Positions 32,160-44,245 are shown, counted from the stretch's first letter. The stretch is 64,000 nt of DNA from Gloeopeniophorella convolvens (GCA_022496205.1 WTXD01000055.1:62001-126000), one strand, 5' to 3'. The notes: generated from the letters alone by a model not told the origin. Translations and numbers: made by a program.

Positions 32160-32240
32160 GAGGTGAAGTCTCTCCGCTCAGAAATACCAGGGGTCGAAGA
32201 CCCACTGACATTGACCATTAGCCGTACAACGCTCTTTGGC
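32160..32240 (+). pseudogene. Relic of the DUF7330-like gene
   Basis: One plus-strand frame reads LRSEIPGVEDPLTLTISRTT followed by LFGHM. This matches IREIPGVEDP.....RNITSRGIFGRI of the gene at 33777-35401. The similarity stops on both sides, so only about 25 codons of a former copy remain. Confidence 0.55.
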
Positions 32241-32699
32241 CATATGCAACCCACCATCGTGGCCTATGTTAAGTGGATCTCATTTCCCCGATACTATTGC
32301 CCTTGGTGGCGGCCTCCTGCATTTTTTAATGTATCTTCCCTGAAAGCGATGAATAGAAGTCCTGTTCTCCAGGCACCTGGCCCGGTGGTTTCGCTTCCGC
32401 GGAGGCTCAGATCGCCTCATGGGACGTGGACGCTCTACAATAGCCATCCCAGAGGCTTACATCACGCACTATCATCATGTCGCCTCAGGAGTAGCAAGTG
32501 CGTGTCAGATTGGTACACCTCGAGAGTTCGTTATACCGATGCTGGACGCTTATGACGTGGTCGCAGCTCAATGGCTGAGAGTGCTCCCACCTGCATTATT
32601 ATATATCAAGGATTAGATCAATGGCCACGCGATGTCAGTCCGAAGCTCACGCTCACGTAACCCTACATTAAGAACAGAGCCTCAAGCTTCAACGTTTTA

Positions 32700-33430
32700 C
32701 CCTTGCTCAAGCGCTCCATTTCCGGTGGAACGTCCCAGTCGGATAGGATGCGTGTAACACCCGAGACATCCGGCAGCACACCCACGGAATGTCATGGAAA
32801 GTCTTCCGCGTATGTGTTCGAGCAGTGGCGTTGTCGGGGGAGCACAAGTTCCGGATGAGCAAGACATTTTTGCACGCATTGCCAAGCCGCGGGTCCGCGC
32901 GGGAGGTAAGGCATGTCTGATAAGCCCTTCTGCGAGATAATGGGACTCCTACCGATGTAGACGGAGACCGACATCTGAAGATCCTGCAAATCTCCCCAAC
33001 GGTCATTGCGGTACTTGGCCTTGATGCATGGAATCATAATCCAGCCGGTTAGACGATCAACAGCCACGTGACCGGAACTCCAGCGCGGACTATTTTACTT
33101 GAATATGCTTGACGATACTTGTCAGCACCCAAAAGCAGAGATATTTCGCGTTATAAGGAGCACGGCTTACTGAACTGCTCGCGACCAGCGGCAAAGGCGA
33201 TGACGCAGACGCGGGCGACGGACTCAGCCTTGCGCCCGTGTGCCCTGTGGCTCTGGCCGTTGCCGAAACTTCACGCGGAGCCCGATTGATGGCTTCTACT
33301 TTGTCACTGAGCTGAGTCACCTTAGAGTCACCCAAGCACATTGAACTTGTCGACGATCGCGTACGAAGTCGGCATCTTTTCAACGAGTACTCTGTGGATA
33401 GCTGGCACAGCGGTGCCTTGGAAAGTGAAA
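32700..33430 (-). pseudogene. Degenerate copy of the unknown family at 1-660
   Basis: The minus strand from 33430 reads HRVLVEKMPTSYAIVDKFNV, later INRAPREVSATARATG, then a donor (gtaagccg) and, after the intron, RWSSGHVAVDRLTGWIMIPC. Frames change between blocks (ARVCVIAFAAGREQF lies in a different frame from the block before it), so the copy is broken or its introns are not understood. DNA similarity to 340-660 is clear. No function can be proposed. Confidence 0.35.
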
Positions 33431-33776
33431 GCAAGTATCAGCGTGGGCGTGTTGATATTACCCACAAAGTTGGTTTGGTCCTTTTTTCGATACTCTCTTG
33501 CTCACGTGGTTTTCGGTCATCGTCGTTGGTCAGTTGCCCCATGTCCCGCAAAGATGACGAGGACTACGGCACCCAGAACGTCAGGCGCTTTCCTCCAAAG
33601 GGATATTGGCCTGTGTATATTAGTCGTTGCGCAGCCTCCTGTCGCCTGCGCAGTAGAGGGGCTTTACCACATTTCCGCAGCAACATCATCCCACATATCC
33701 CACTGCAACGTGCCCACCAGTGCTCGGCTATATCTACCTGCCTTTTGACCTACTACACCGGTTGAACCTTGTCGGT

Positions 33777-35401
33777 ATGGACGCAAGCCACCGCGACGAG
33801 ATATCTGCCAAGAAAGAATCCGATTTCTCTGGCCCTGCTACCTACGCCAACTCTCTCAGCACCACCGCCCACGGCAGCATGGACAAAGCCTATACGCCCC
33901 TCGATTACAGGCCCGAGCCAGCTAGAAGACGCTTTGGAAGAGCATTCCTAGTCGCAGCATTGGTTCTCATCGTCGCGGACTGCCTCATAACAGCAACCAT
34001 ACTTTCCGGGTATCGAACCTGGTTCACTGTGCGTCTGCTTGCTGCGTGATCCTACCTCATACACTTACGGGAACCCCGACGCAGATCGACTCCGATCCGA
34101 GCACGCTCATCGACGACCGCATTGTAGAGTGCACGGACTGGACAAGTACCTCCAACAAGAACCTCCCTCACGTGCCGGGATTTATCACGGGCCCAGGGTC
34201 ATGGGCTAACGCAGAGTTTGACCTGCCCATTGATGCGAAGGCCCTCTATGTGGTGTCGCGGGGCTCCCTGGCCTCCGGCATCGTCCGCGTTGGCCAATCC
34301 GCTGAGGTGGAAGATCTCAAAGTCAACGTCTCTGTTCATTACCGCGACAGCGAAGCCCTTTCACGCGCACGCGTGTGCCAGGTGGAGCGTGGCGACCGGG
34401 GCAGCGGAGTGGCAATCTTGGTGTGTCAAACAAGTCTCGGCCGTACTGAGTACGGTACTCACTCGAATGTGATAGACCCCGTTCCGATGGATCCCGCCAG
34501 GGAGGAAGGATACATTGCAATTTGTCGTGGACGTCACATTCCCATCTCCTAAGGATGGTACTCAGCATCTCCCCGCATTTGCGGCGGACGTCCCTTCGTT
34601 CGGTCTGCGCGTAGGCGACCTGTCTTCCTTGAATTTCGATCTGTTTGCTCTCAAGGCAACGAACAACCACATCTCTGCGAAAGTAAGTCACATCGTATGG
34701 ACTCTGGCCTCGTCGTTAACATCACCCAATCAATAGTCAATCGTCGGAGATGTTGTTGTGGTAGATGCAAGGAATAGCAACATCGAGGGAGCTTTCAACG
34801 TAACTAAGTCTTTGGTCCTCGCCACCTCGAACGGTCACATCAAAGCCTTGGTGAATGCTGAGAATGGCGTTCCTACTGAGCCTACAAAAGTATCCCTCAA
34901 GACATCCAATGGGTCAGGGCTTCTCCTTGCAGCCTCTCCGCACCGACCTTCGGCTGATGCATGTCTGCCCGCCGCAGCTTCTTGGCGTCAAAGATCTCGC
35001 TCTTCACGAACGCCTCCTCGGGGACTGGTGGCGCCTTCCGCGTCGGCACGCACACGCGCAACGCCCCGCTTGCAGTAAAGGTCAACACGAGCCCGCCCGA
35101 CTCGCGTCTTGTGCTCGATGCAAGCTCCAAGAACGCTGCGGCGCGCGTCGCGCTTCCACCGGCATTCGAGGGTGACTTACTCCTCGTGACGACCCAGCAT
35201 TATCCTTCGATCCGCGAGATCCCGGGGGTCGAGGACCCCTCGGGACACGAGCGTACTCGCAACATTACGTCACGTGGAATTTTCGGGCGCATCGTGGTTG
35301 GAAACGTGTCGTGGGTGCCGCAGGAGAGCGAACTTGCTGGCGCAGGCAAAGCGGGAGTGAGCGTCGTGACGTCCAACGCGCCAGTTACGCTGGCGCTCTG
35401 A
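33777..35401 (+). CDS. Membrane-anchored surface protein, DUF7330-like
   Basis: Five exons. The ATG at 33777 begins MDASHRDEISAKKES. A hydrophilic tail of about 60 residues is followed by one membrane helix (FLVAALVLIVADCLITATIL), a type II signal anchor. The lumenal part then reads DDRIVECTDWTS, FDLPIDAKALYVVSRG, TPFRWIPPGRKDTLQFVVDV, then repeating beta-strand blocks (VVVDARNSNIEGAF, SLVLATSNGHIKALV, VSLKTSNGFLASKISLFT, VNTSPPDSRLVLDASSK) and the end NVSWVPQESE to VTLAL. Introns: gtgcgt near 34027, gtgtgt near 34421, gtaagt near 34684 and gtcagg near 34917; all joins keep frame. The repeated strand pattern resembles fungal adhesin-like folds; the DUF7330 name is my recognition and is uncertain. 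A small relic lies at 32.2 kb. Confidence 0.7.
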
Positions 35402-35867
35402 TGCTGCATACTTGCGACGATCCCGTTTACGCGATCTCTACTCCCAGTTCTTCGCCATACACTGTATGTTGTGTCTGCTAATCTCAACTCATGTACCACC
35501 ACCATGCATTGTGTGAGGGCGCCCATTCGCTTAGACTTCCAAGCGAATCGTTGTGATAACAAACCACCTTGGTACACACGATCAAGCCAACGTGTAACCT
35601 TCAACATTCAATCTTGAGATGGATTTGACGAGAATCAATGGCACGTATGCATGAAGTTACAAGGGGAAGGGATACAAAAACACGACAGTTTACATAAGCC
35701 ACCCTCTCACTATGCTCCGTAATGGATAAGATTTAGTTTCGCCCCTCCAAATAGCATGTGAGTCACCATGTCACCATCAACGCCCCCGGACCTTCCCTCC
35801 GTGCGCGCGCCCCCTGCACGCGTGCCCAAAAATTTAGCTGCGCCAGATCCGCATTACAAGCCGCAAG

Positions 35868-37029
35868 CTAAACGGTGCTATGTGCCCAACTCACGAGAGA
35901 GATGACGAGAAAGAGAATAACCAAAGGCGCCAATAGCCCAACCAGCGCGAATGCGTCGCGCGCGAGGTCGAGCACGAGTAAGTTGGGCACGTATGTGTAG
36001 TGCTTGCCAGTGAGAGGCGCCGCCCACGTGCAGAAGTCGAAGAAAACTCGGTGACGAGCACGGAGAGGAACCCCATGTCCAGGGGAGTGGGATGATGATG
36101 GTAGTGGTCAAGATGAGGAGGGCCCCAGGATGAAAGGTCATTTATTGAGGAGAGGTCGTATGCAATCGCACGCAAATCGCACGCGTACGCGACCTGGAAC
36201 AAAGGAAAGTACAGTAGTACGCGTGCCAGCGCCTGGGAGGCGAGGCTGCGCGAGTCCCGAAGGACAACATATCAGCGAAAATTTAAACTCACTGACGGTG
36301 TACTCGTGTCACGTTCTCCCTTCAGCTCAGTCGTGGCATATACGTGTAGACTTCATCCATCACGCACCAAAACAGAGATATTGAAAAGCCCTCGGCGCCG
36401 TGGGCCGCACCTGGGCGCGATGCCAGCCAGTGAGTCCAATCTTACCAACTCATTAGTATATTCTCGCGCTGCTGGCACCTCGTAGACTTGCAGATTGGTG
36501 GGCCTGAGCTGGACAATGTCATTGGCTGGCATCCATAGGCAGTAGGCCTGACTGTCTGATCCCGCGCGAGAGTATGATGTCGCATCCTAAGAGCAGAAAG
36601 CAAAGTGGCATTCAATCAACGCCGTATCTACGCCATCTAGGCGCCACGAATCCTACTTATGATGCACGAGATGCTAAGATTTACGACCATAGTACGGCTT
36701 CCTGGGAGCGAAAGCTTGACCCCATACGACGCCTCCAGGGTGCCTGCAGCTACGCTGAACAGAGCTGAGATGTTTGCCCACAGTGCATACGCAGATGGCT
36801 TTACCTGGATTCGGAACCACGTCAGCGAACGAACAGTATAGGAGCACGAAACGACACTTACATATGATATGATGATGGGGACCAGATACACCGCCAATAT
36901 CACCAAAGCAGCCCTCAATAGCAGCTCTACGATGGCTTGGAGGAGCGCAAGACACATGAGAACTCTGGTGTCCTGGTCGGTCAAAGCGCTCTTCTCCACG
37001 CGTTCAAGGAGTTCTTCCAAGTGGCTCAT
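35868..37029 (-). CDS. Multi-pass membrane protein, unknown family (1)
   Basis: Exon 1 (37029-36862) starts MSHLEELLERVEK and holds a long hydrophobic stretch (VELLLRAALVILAVYLVPII). Exon 2 (36804-36685) reads VKPSAYALWANISALFSVAA. Exon 3 (36586-36446) reads DATSYSRAGSDSQAYCLWMP to AAREYTNEL. Later exons include ARVLLYFPLFQVAYACDLRA and a last part with FFDFCTWAAPLTGKHYTYVP and LARDAFALVGLLAPLVILFL, stopping at 35868. Between MGFLSVLVTEF and FFDFC the frame needs one extra T in a run of four T, so there is a 1-nt frameshift that could be real or a sequence error. One junction between exon 3 and the 3' part is unresolved. A related gene follows at 37.4-38.1 kb. Function unknown. Confidence 0.5.
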
Positions 37030-37399
37030 GGGTCTAGATGTGAGTGATTGTTGATGGTGTGTCGCTGAGGAAGAGCGCAGGCAGATGAATAGATAAATAC
37101 TGAAGCGGGCGCTAGAAGATTGGAGTAGACCATTGCGCCCGATGACACAGCATAAGCGTAACGCAGCAGCACGTAGCCGAAGGCCTCCATATGATTATAT
37201 TGCCCCAAGAGCCCGTCCGATGCAGACGGAGAGTCTTGGGGTGGCGAGTCGAGGCCGGGGAGACGCACGCGAAGTTTCACGACTCGAAAAGCAGCAGCGT
37301 CTGAAGCAGAGATTGCAATGCAGAGATCGCCTTGATCGAGGTAGATAAAACAAGAAACGAGAAGGAAGATCTTCCTCTTTCCGATGGGGGATGGTTCAA

Positions 37400-38145
37400 G
37401 TCATCGCGAATGCTGGTGACGGGTGTTGACCGCGTGTGCTTGAGACCTGAAGTGGCCGTGAGATCACGGAAGACTCACAGGAGTGAGTGAGCCACCCCGA
37501 TTTGAAAGGACAGTGCGAAGACGTGTAGCCTGATGCGGCCATGGTATAGGTGATGTCGTGGACAAAGCGAGTCGAGTCGTGCTGTGCGCACTTGGCCACA
37601 TCAAACCCTAACCCTATGATGAACAGTAAGGCGTAGCGCCGGAGACCATTGGGCGTGTGCGTAAGGACCTTCGAACGTCGGAACAGCGCAGTGATACTAG
37701 TATTCAACGACCTCAGATGCATCACATCAGATACATGCGCACGCAGTCAATCTCTTCATCTAGATAGGACGATACAGGAGAGAATACCACGACTTCCTCT
37801 CTCGATCTCGACCCAGGATTGGCATGCCACTATCACGAGCTCTACACCTTTTCCAATGCCACGCCGACAACATTCGCGTTTTGGCCGTACAAAAATTCCC
37901 AAAGCGCGCTCAATAGGGCCCTGATCTAAAAGCCGGACCCCAATCAGACAACACCCAGGATATAGGTCCGCCACTGCACTTACCAGGGATATGATGATGC
38001 ATGCCAAAGATATCACCAACCACCCCCAAGCGAGCCTCTCAAGGAGCCACGCGAGCAAGAAGACTCCGGCCAGGATATACATATATCGCTCTGCATTGTC
38101 ACCGCTCGCGATATGTTCTGTGAGGTGTTTTACGAGTAAGTTCAT
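37400..38145 (-). CDS. Multi-pass membrane protein, unknown family (2)
   Basis: Exon 1 begins MNLLVKHLTEHIASGDNAER and contains YILAGVFLLAWLLERLAWGW and LVISLACIIISL, the same layout as exon 1 of the neighbour at 37029 (hydrophilic 20 residues, then helices ending in III-S). The donor gtaagtgc is followed by an acceptor before IRALLSALWEFLYGQNANVV, which lines up with VKPSAYALWANISAL of the neighbour. A later coding-like block is FVHDITYTMAASGYTSSHCP, ending at a gtgagt donor near 37475. The 3' exons are not fixed. The two genes are probably old tandem duplicates. Confidence 0.4.
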
Positions 38146-39812
38146 GATGGTGTTCGAAGCCTGAGGCGAAAATGGCGGCACTTCATGGTGCTGCGCGTTT
38201 TTAAATGCCATGGCGAGCGCCAGCATGTTGGAGCACTTGCTGCGCACAAAGACACAGCACGGTCGCTAAAGCGCTGTAATGTGTCAAAAGAGAATCCACG
38301 TTGATTCCACGTCAGCTCGGCCAGCATGTGCCCGATAAGTGGGTGGGGCCTGAGTTTCGAGTCAACCCGCTAGCGCAAGGAAGGTTGGAGCGCAGGTAAT
38401 ATCAAAGGATTACGACATGTGCGCGAGTTTTGTAGACGTCTTGCGGGGAGATGGCACGCCGTCCGCCCGGAAGTGGTTGACGACACAGTACGCAAGCGTG
38501 CAGGTTGCATACTATTCGGCTCCTTTGCGAGCTTTCCGACTGCGGAGTGCCAGGTAGGGGAATGACTCGAGTGAGAGCATCAATAGTGAACACGCGTAGG
38601 CCCCAACGACAAGATCACCTCTCCGCTGCGTGCCGAGACCAGGTTGCATTGACTCTGTGATCGGCATGGAGTAGCCATATCCCGTTATGAGTAGAATGAA
38701 CTACAATACGTGGGCCCGCCGAAGAGTACACGACGACCCCCGGCGCCGAGAAGCTATAATCACAGCGACTGCCAGCTCAAAACGTCAGCGGGGTAACGAT
38801 GAGCATGACGGGTCGACATACACATGAGACTTGGAGCCGTACAGCAGCCCTTGCAAGTACCGGTATATGGAAGTAGGTAGAATTCCTGCTGTGGTATGGC
38901 GGACTTGCGACAAGATGCAATTGCAAGCTTCGGTACGATAAGAACCTGGAAGAGCCAAGCATCGAAACTCATGCGTCGGGAGAGGTCGGGATCGCGCCCA
39001 GTCACACTCACGTGTCTGGGATGTCACGCGCACGCGTCACGGAGGCCGCCGTCGGACTTGCGATTGCACGCGTCACAGGTGGCCAGTAAGGTTACACATC
39101 CATCGGAGAACGACTGTCTTCTTCGATCGGATGAGGTCAGCTACGGAGACTACAGTAAGGTGTAAACCTCGAGCGCGCTCTACACTGACGAATTAGGCGA
39201 ATTGTGCGCGACTAGGTCACGCCCACGGGGTGGGCATGCGTGGCCGGGTGTCCGGCGCGCTTCTTTCTTCCATCGCTGCACGCCGCATCACTGCCTCATG
39301 AACTCAACCTGACAGCTGCAGCTGTCCATGTCAGAGCCGTCGATCGGGTGCGCACAAGTTGTGGCGTACATGCGTCAGGTGGAAATTTCGGCGTTGCCGC
39401 ACGAGAATCCCTCTCGGAAATGAATCAAAGTTGGTACAGCACGTCCTGGACTTGTCTATTCCGGAACAGATAACATCGCAGTTCCCCTGCGCACCCGTGG
39501 CAACGATCACGATGACAGGGGAACGTCGAGAACAAGGCGACGCGCGTCGCACATAAACATGAGGCAAACTTGACGCCGAACCGTGAGTGTCGGCCCACGA
39601 TCCGAGACGGTGTCTTGAGTAGACTCATGGCCAACATACGTGAACGCGCAAATGCAGAAATGCGATAAAGATATTACAGAAATATCGCGCAAAGTACAGT
39701 AGAGTTGGTGTCGAATGTAAATATTATGGATATAATTAAGTAAAACGACGACCGTGATATACTTTTTGGAGGCTGGCCGGGACGCGTGAATGACAGTGCA
39801 GGCGAGCCACGA
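38146..39812. other. Region without a supported gene
   Basis: Several 60-90 codon frames overlap at 38760-39030. One minus-strand piece (MSFDAWLFQVLIVPKLAIAS) is hydrophobic and could be a decayed membrane exon, but no splice-consistent partner was found. The rest holds nothing recognisable. Confidence 0.3.
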
Positions 39813-40482
39813 TCATGGGAGACCGGAAAGCAATGCGGCATACCTCGCTGGACTTACAAAACGGGCCCCCTTGTCTGGAGCGACGAAGAACCGGTACCCC
39901 TGAAATGTGGGGTGCCAGTCTCCAATCTCTAAAGGGGCCCAGCCGCCATCTCCAGAATAAATCCATGCTTGAACGTCCTCGTTGAAGATATTGACAAACA
40001 CGTCGTCCTGATTTGGCATCGGCTCGAGATCACTATAAAGCGGCGGAGCTGCCCGCTGCCCTAGGCCCTTCAGCTCGAAGAGCCAGAACTTGTTGACCTT
40101 GTATATTCTCTTTTCGCGTGAGATGATAGGACTCGGGGACATTCGGTCGATCAGATGCACGCTGAGAGCCCCAGTTGAGTGGCTGTGGGACAGGAAGAAA
40201 ACGAACGACTCACCTAGGTGCTTCTTCCAAAAATGCATCCTGATCATGAGGCCCACCGGCACCGTCGCCTGGAGGGTATCCGCGGGCGTCCGTACGTCCC
40301 TCCCGCAACCCAGCAGGGAGTTGAAAAAATAACACAGCTTTCCGGGTAATGTGAAGGAGAACGAGAAGGATGGCTGTAGCGGGAATTGCAAGGGGGAGGG
40401 CCATTGTCGAGTTGCTTGACGAAGTTGCTCTAAATCTCCTCTTGATATACCTGACCAAAGGCACAGTAATACCCGTGAGCAC
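39813..40482 (-). CDS. Small membrane-anchored hypothetical protein
   Basis: Two exons. Exon 1 starts MLTGITVPLVRYIKRRF (an alternative start is the internal MALPLAIPATAILLVLLH) and gives one N-terminal membrane segment. It then reads PPGDGAGGPHDQDAFLEEAP; a gtgagt donor and a ctctcag acceptor join it in frame to SVHLIDRMSPSPIISREKRI, KVNKFWLFELKG, DVFVNIFNEDVQAWIYSGDG and GDWHPTFQGYRFF, with a stop at 39813. The C-terminal half is rich in Trp and Tyr, like small uncharacterised Agaricomycete proteins. A gtaagt inside the last codons (after GARF) may be another donor. No function is known to me. Confidence 0.55.
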
Positions 40483-42452
40483 TGGCTTTATAACGGACGC
40501 AGCCCTGAACCATCAATATGTTTTGGTAAATCCTGAAGCGCTGAACAGCGGTTTCGAAATTGACCATGCTGTCTGAGCACGGGCGCTACTTCTTCGACGG
40601 CTCGTGAGTCGGAGGCTACCAGCGACGAGCGTCTGGATGGCAGATCCAGTTGAAACGGTAGGGCCCGGTCATTGTGTACTTCCATTGACCTTGGGAGAGG
40701 TCCGATATTTACGGGGCGGGAGGGAAGCAACAGATAGCCACCCTTTGGCTGTCCTCCAATAGGAAAAGATGAGCAGCTAACCACCTTTTCAGAGCATTCG
40801 CAGCGGGATGACCTGGACCCCGCCTAGATTTCAATCAGAGGGATCCGCCATTCTTATTTCCTCAGAGACGCACCTCACAATACGTTCATATGCTTCTGAG
40901 AATTCTCAGCTACACGTGGTGGTTTCGACAAGGTTTCGATGTGACATGCCGGGCGTGTTTGATTGACAGCTGGCGTATCCTGGGATTCACCCAATTCTAC
41001 TACACGACCGAAAGTCACTATACGCCGAACCGGAACCAGACCCGGATCCCGCTACCGCAGCTCTCGCAGCGCGTAGGTAGGCTGAGTGGGTCGTGCGCAA
41101 GGATTCCACGGATAAAGGCAGTGCTGGGGTCCAGTCACATTGGGGACACGAACCCGGTCGGCCCTGATGTCGACTCATGATGAATGGACCTAAACTGCTG
41201 CGGACCCTGCACCGTTCGTGGGACTAGGGTTACCCCTGAGAAACGCTACACGGGATCGAAGATGGCCACGAACCGTTCCGTCTACATATAATAGATGGGC
41301 GTCAACAGCGAAGCACCCACCCAGCAAGTATTAGGGTCTTCTATCAAAGCGATGCTTCGGAAGGATGTTGTCATGGACCCAACGTCGTTCTCCACCGTCC
41401 GTGGGTTTGGTGAGTTCAGGCCGATCGCTCGTTGGCTGAGATAATCGGCCGTGAGCTGACAAGCGCGACTAACCCTTGGAGATGCTGTTTCCGCCGCGGC
41501 AGAGGGCTGTCCAGAGTGATATCCGCCAACCGACCACGGCATCCCCCTTGCTTCTGAAGCACATCATTGGATCAACGTTTTCGAATCCTTCGTTCAGCCT
41601 ACCAAGATTAGAGCACTGGTCCCACATCTGGGGGTGCGCAGTAAACGCACGTACGACTTTGCATCAATCGCCTTCGTTCTAGTTCAGACCCTAAAGAACA
41701 CTCCACCTATGAGCGTCTCAGATAGCAAAGGACCACTGGAAGGCCGAGCCTCGGCGTGAATTACCCATGACCAGTGCAATGTCATACAAAAACTGGTTGC
41801 TTCGCGTTTGTAGACTTATTTTCAATGCAACGTGTTGCCATCCAATACTTTGTCAGGCATTCCTTGCAGAGACAATGGCCGCATTGAGTTGAAGGAAAAG
41901 AGAGCGCAAGAGGTAGTACATACTTGTGTTTCCGACCTCTACCACGTTTGTTGATTATCTACATCTGAGTCATTACCTACTCAGTCAGAAAGGCGTGGGG
42001 GGGGGGGGGGGAGTAGGTCTTGGCATCGAGCATGACGCACCGGTACAGATTTCTCTGCCCAGATGCTCAGCTGGGAGGGCGGAGAAGCCCGAGAAAGGGA
42101 GCGAGTAGTTGTCGATTCGGTCCCTCGTGAAATTGTTGTCCTGTAAGCTCAGAAGATGCGCGACGCAGGAGCAGACGAGGTTGGACAGAAGCACTCAACG
42201 ACGCTGTCGCGAGTCGTACTCGATAGTATTTCGAAAGAGACTCGGAGCGCGTTGAGAGACCGTGGCAGTCGGAAGTGACGCAGTGATGGCGGATGATGTG
42301 GCCGGCATGACCCGAGACCCCAACCCTATTCTCATTCCTCTAACACACTGGCCTCTACCCAGGCTTTACGCACCACCGGCCACAACATAAGTTACGATAT
42401 ACGACCCTCCAAACCATTGGTCCGTCCAGAGACGAAGTACCGAGTATTCCAT
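40483..42452. other. Long region without a supported gene
   Basis: Only short frames with no motif. The notable feature is a run of 15 G around 41997-42011. Nothing else is seen. Confidence 0.35.
41997..42011. repeat. Poly-G tract (15 bp)
   Basis: An uninterrupted run of about 15 G in non-coding sequence. Such runs are hypermutable and hard to sequence, so the exact length is uncertain. Confidence 0.8.
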
Positions 42453-43153
42453 CTACTGCACTTTGTTTATACTATCAAGCTGAGCCACCTCTGCCGCGCC
42501 GCCGCTGGGAGCGGAGAGCCGCAGAATCTGCTTGACGTTGTCAACAATAGCGGTGGGGTCCGAGCCGGTGTTGATCAGGAAGAAGTTGTTCTGCTGGATG
42601 GGCGCGTTCTGGCGAGCGCGTTGCACGGTATTGCGATCAGGAGTCGCCCCCGTTGAGTGCTTCTTTACGTTTTGAGGTGCGGAGATCACGGCGCTTGGCA
42701 GCGAGCTACTGAACCTAGGCTATGACGAGCAGCAGCGGGGGCCATCAGCGTCCGCTGCGTTACACAGATCGTGTAGACAGTACTCACAACGATGAACATG
42801 GTGCAGACGATGACTGGAATTTCCACGAGAGAAGCCTTGGTGGCACCCCTGAAGAGTTCGCCCATCGTCCGGCCGACAAACCCAGAGGCAGAGTCGACGG
42901 CGCTCTCGAAAGAACAAACAGAAATCACGGGAAGTACGTCTCCCTGGTGGAGCATCTCGTCGTTCATGTCTGGGTAAGCGATTATTGGTGAGTACTGTCC
43001 GTCTGGCGTGAATCTATAGGCGGCGATGGGGGTGCATGGTGCACTTGAGAGGGACATCTCCGTGGAAAAGAGAGAACATGCCAGCCTCGAGCTCCCATTC
43101 AGAGTTGTCGATGGATGCACTACAGCACTCGGAATGAGATGCCCTTGGCCCAA
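42453..43153 (-). CDS. Hypothetical protein with three exons
   Basis: Exon 1 is open from 43153 (MGQGHLIPSAVVHP) or from the inner MSLSSAPCTPIAAYRF. It reads MNDEMLHQGDVLPVISV, GFVGRTMGELFRGATKASLV and ends EIPVIVCTMFIV before gtgagt. Exon 2 (acceptor gtcatag) reads PRFSSSLPSAVISAPQN before gtaaag. Exon 3 (acceptor cgccag) reads NAPIQQNNFFLINTGSDPTA to INKVQ. All three joins are phase 0, and exon 3 has a strong C-ending codon bias, good evidence that it is translated. The hydrophobic end of exon 1 could be a short membrane helix. No family recognised. Confidence 0.55.
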
Positions 43154-43320
43154 GTGAGAAGAGGAGCCAGTAGTGGATTAAAAGTCACAGTCCGTAGGAA
43201 AACCATGTTCCCAGGGGTGGCGGAGGAGGAACAATGCGCATTGAACGTAGAAGAACAGCGACGCAACGGTGGAGGGTGGTAACAATTGCCAAAATCAATT
43301 GAAGTCTTGGAGGCGGCGCC

Positions 43321-44245
43321 GTGCAACGGTTCCGCGCGCCGCGCGAGGACCCTGCCAAACTCGGCCAGAGGTCCGATGCCAAAAAAACCGAAAATCGCCG
43401 GCCCGAGGCAGGAGGTTAGATGCTTTTGAACCGAATGCGGTCTCGTGACCAATCGATGTTATATGGCAAAAGAACCGAATCGGGTCAGCTGACCATCGAT
43501 CCGGGGTGGGTATGATGAGGAAACGATAGAATACACTCGGTAATTAGTGCTCTGAGACCACTGTGGGAGATCTTATGCTCAAATACTGCATGTAGCCTTT
43601 CATTTTTGCTCTGTTGTGACAATATAGCCATGCTGGTACCTATATCAACAACAGTAGTCATATAGGACACGAGACAAGTGAGCCAGATTGTTGCGTTGAC
43701 GTAATGGTAAGCATCATGTTGACTGTGATTGTGCGTGTGGGAAGGTCCGGGGTTCGAATCCCGATCGATTTTTCCTTCAGGCTACAGTGTTCTTATCAAC
43801 AAATACACTGCCGCTAGTGGGAACGGGGCCACACAGACACCATAGAGAGGGTCCAAAAGTGTCCCAGGCCGTCCTATTTGTCAACTAAAGCACAGTGAAC
43901 TCAGTCTCTGGCAGCTCAGGATTCAAATAAGTGACTTGAGGCACTGATCATGTTATGCTTTCTCACTCAGCGTCTACTCTGCTGTAAAAAAATGCTCATT
44001 TACACAATACTGCATGTGACGCGAGGCCAGTTGAAAGCCCTGGCCGAAGTTACACGGAGAAATGACTGAAATACGATGTTGCAGCGCAGAGGTTGTGCGA
44101 GGTTAGATGGAAATGAACCGAATCTTGCCGGCCCGCTCCGGGACGGGCCGGGCCGGAGATCCCGAAGAGAACCGAAAATCTGCTCCTCAGGATCTAACCT
44201 CCATACGGGTTTGGCAGGGTCCTGCCGCGCGCGGCGATGCAAGCG
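43321..44245. repeat. Inverted repeat pair enclosing about 0.65 kb
   Basis: The plus strand at 43340-43440 (gaggaccctgccaaact, then aaccgaaaat and ggaggttagat) matches the minus strand at about 44110-44245 (caggaccctgccaaac, with ggaggttagat and attttcggtt). The arms are imperfect, and both contain gcgcgc-rich ends. Between them lies a tRNA-like sequence. This could be a decayed foldback or SINE-type element. Confidence 0.45.
43693..43768 (+). pseudogene. tRNA-like relic (A and B boxes)
   Basis: A perfect B-box (ggttcgaatcc, 43750-43760) follows an A-box-like tgacgtaatggtaagc by about 50 nt, and a short T run follows (gatttttcc). The T-stem has only three pairs and no seven-pair acceptor stem can be formed, so it is not a working tRNA. 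It fits the head of a SINE or a tRNA pseudogene with possible Pol III promoter boxes. Confidence 0.5.

Noticed and set aside
43693..43768. Functional tRNA gene
   Set aside because: The B-box is perfect, but the T-stem has three pairs and no acceptor stem can be formed.
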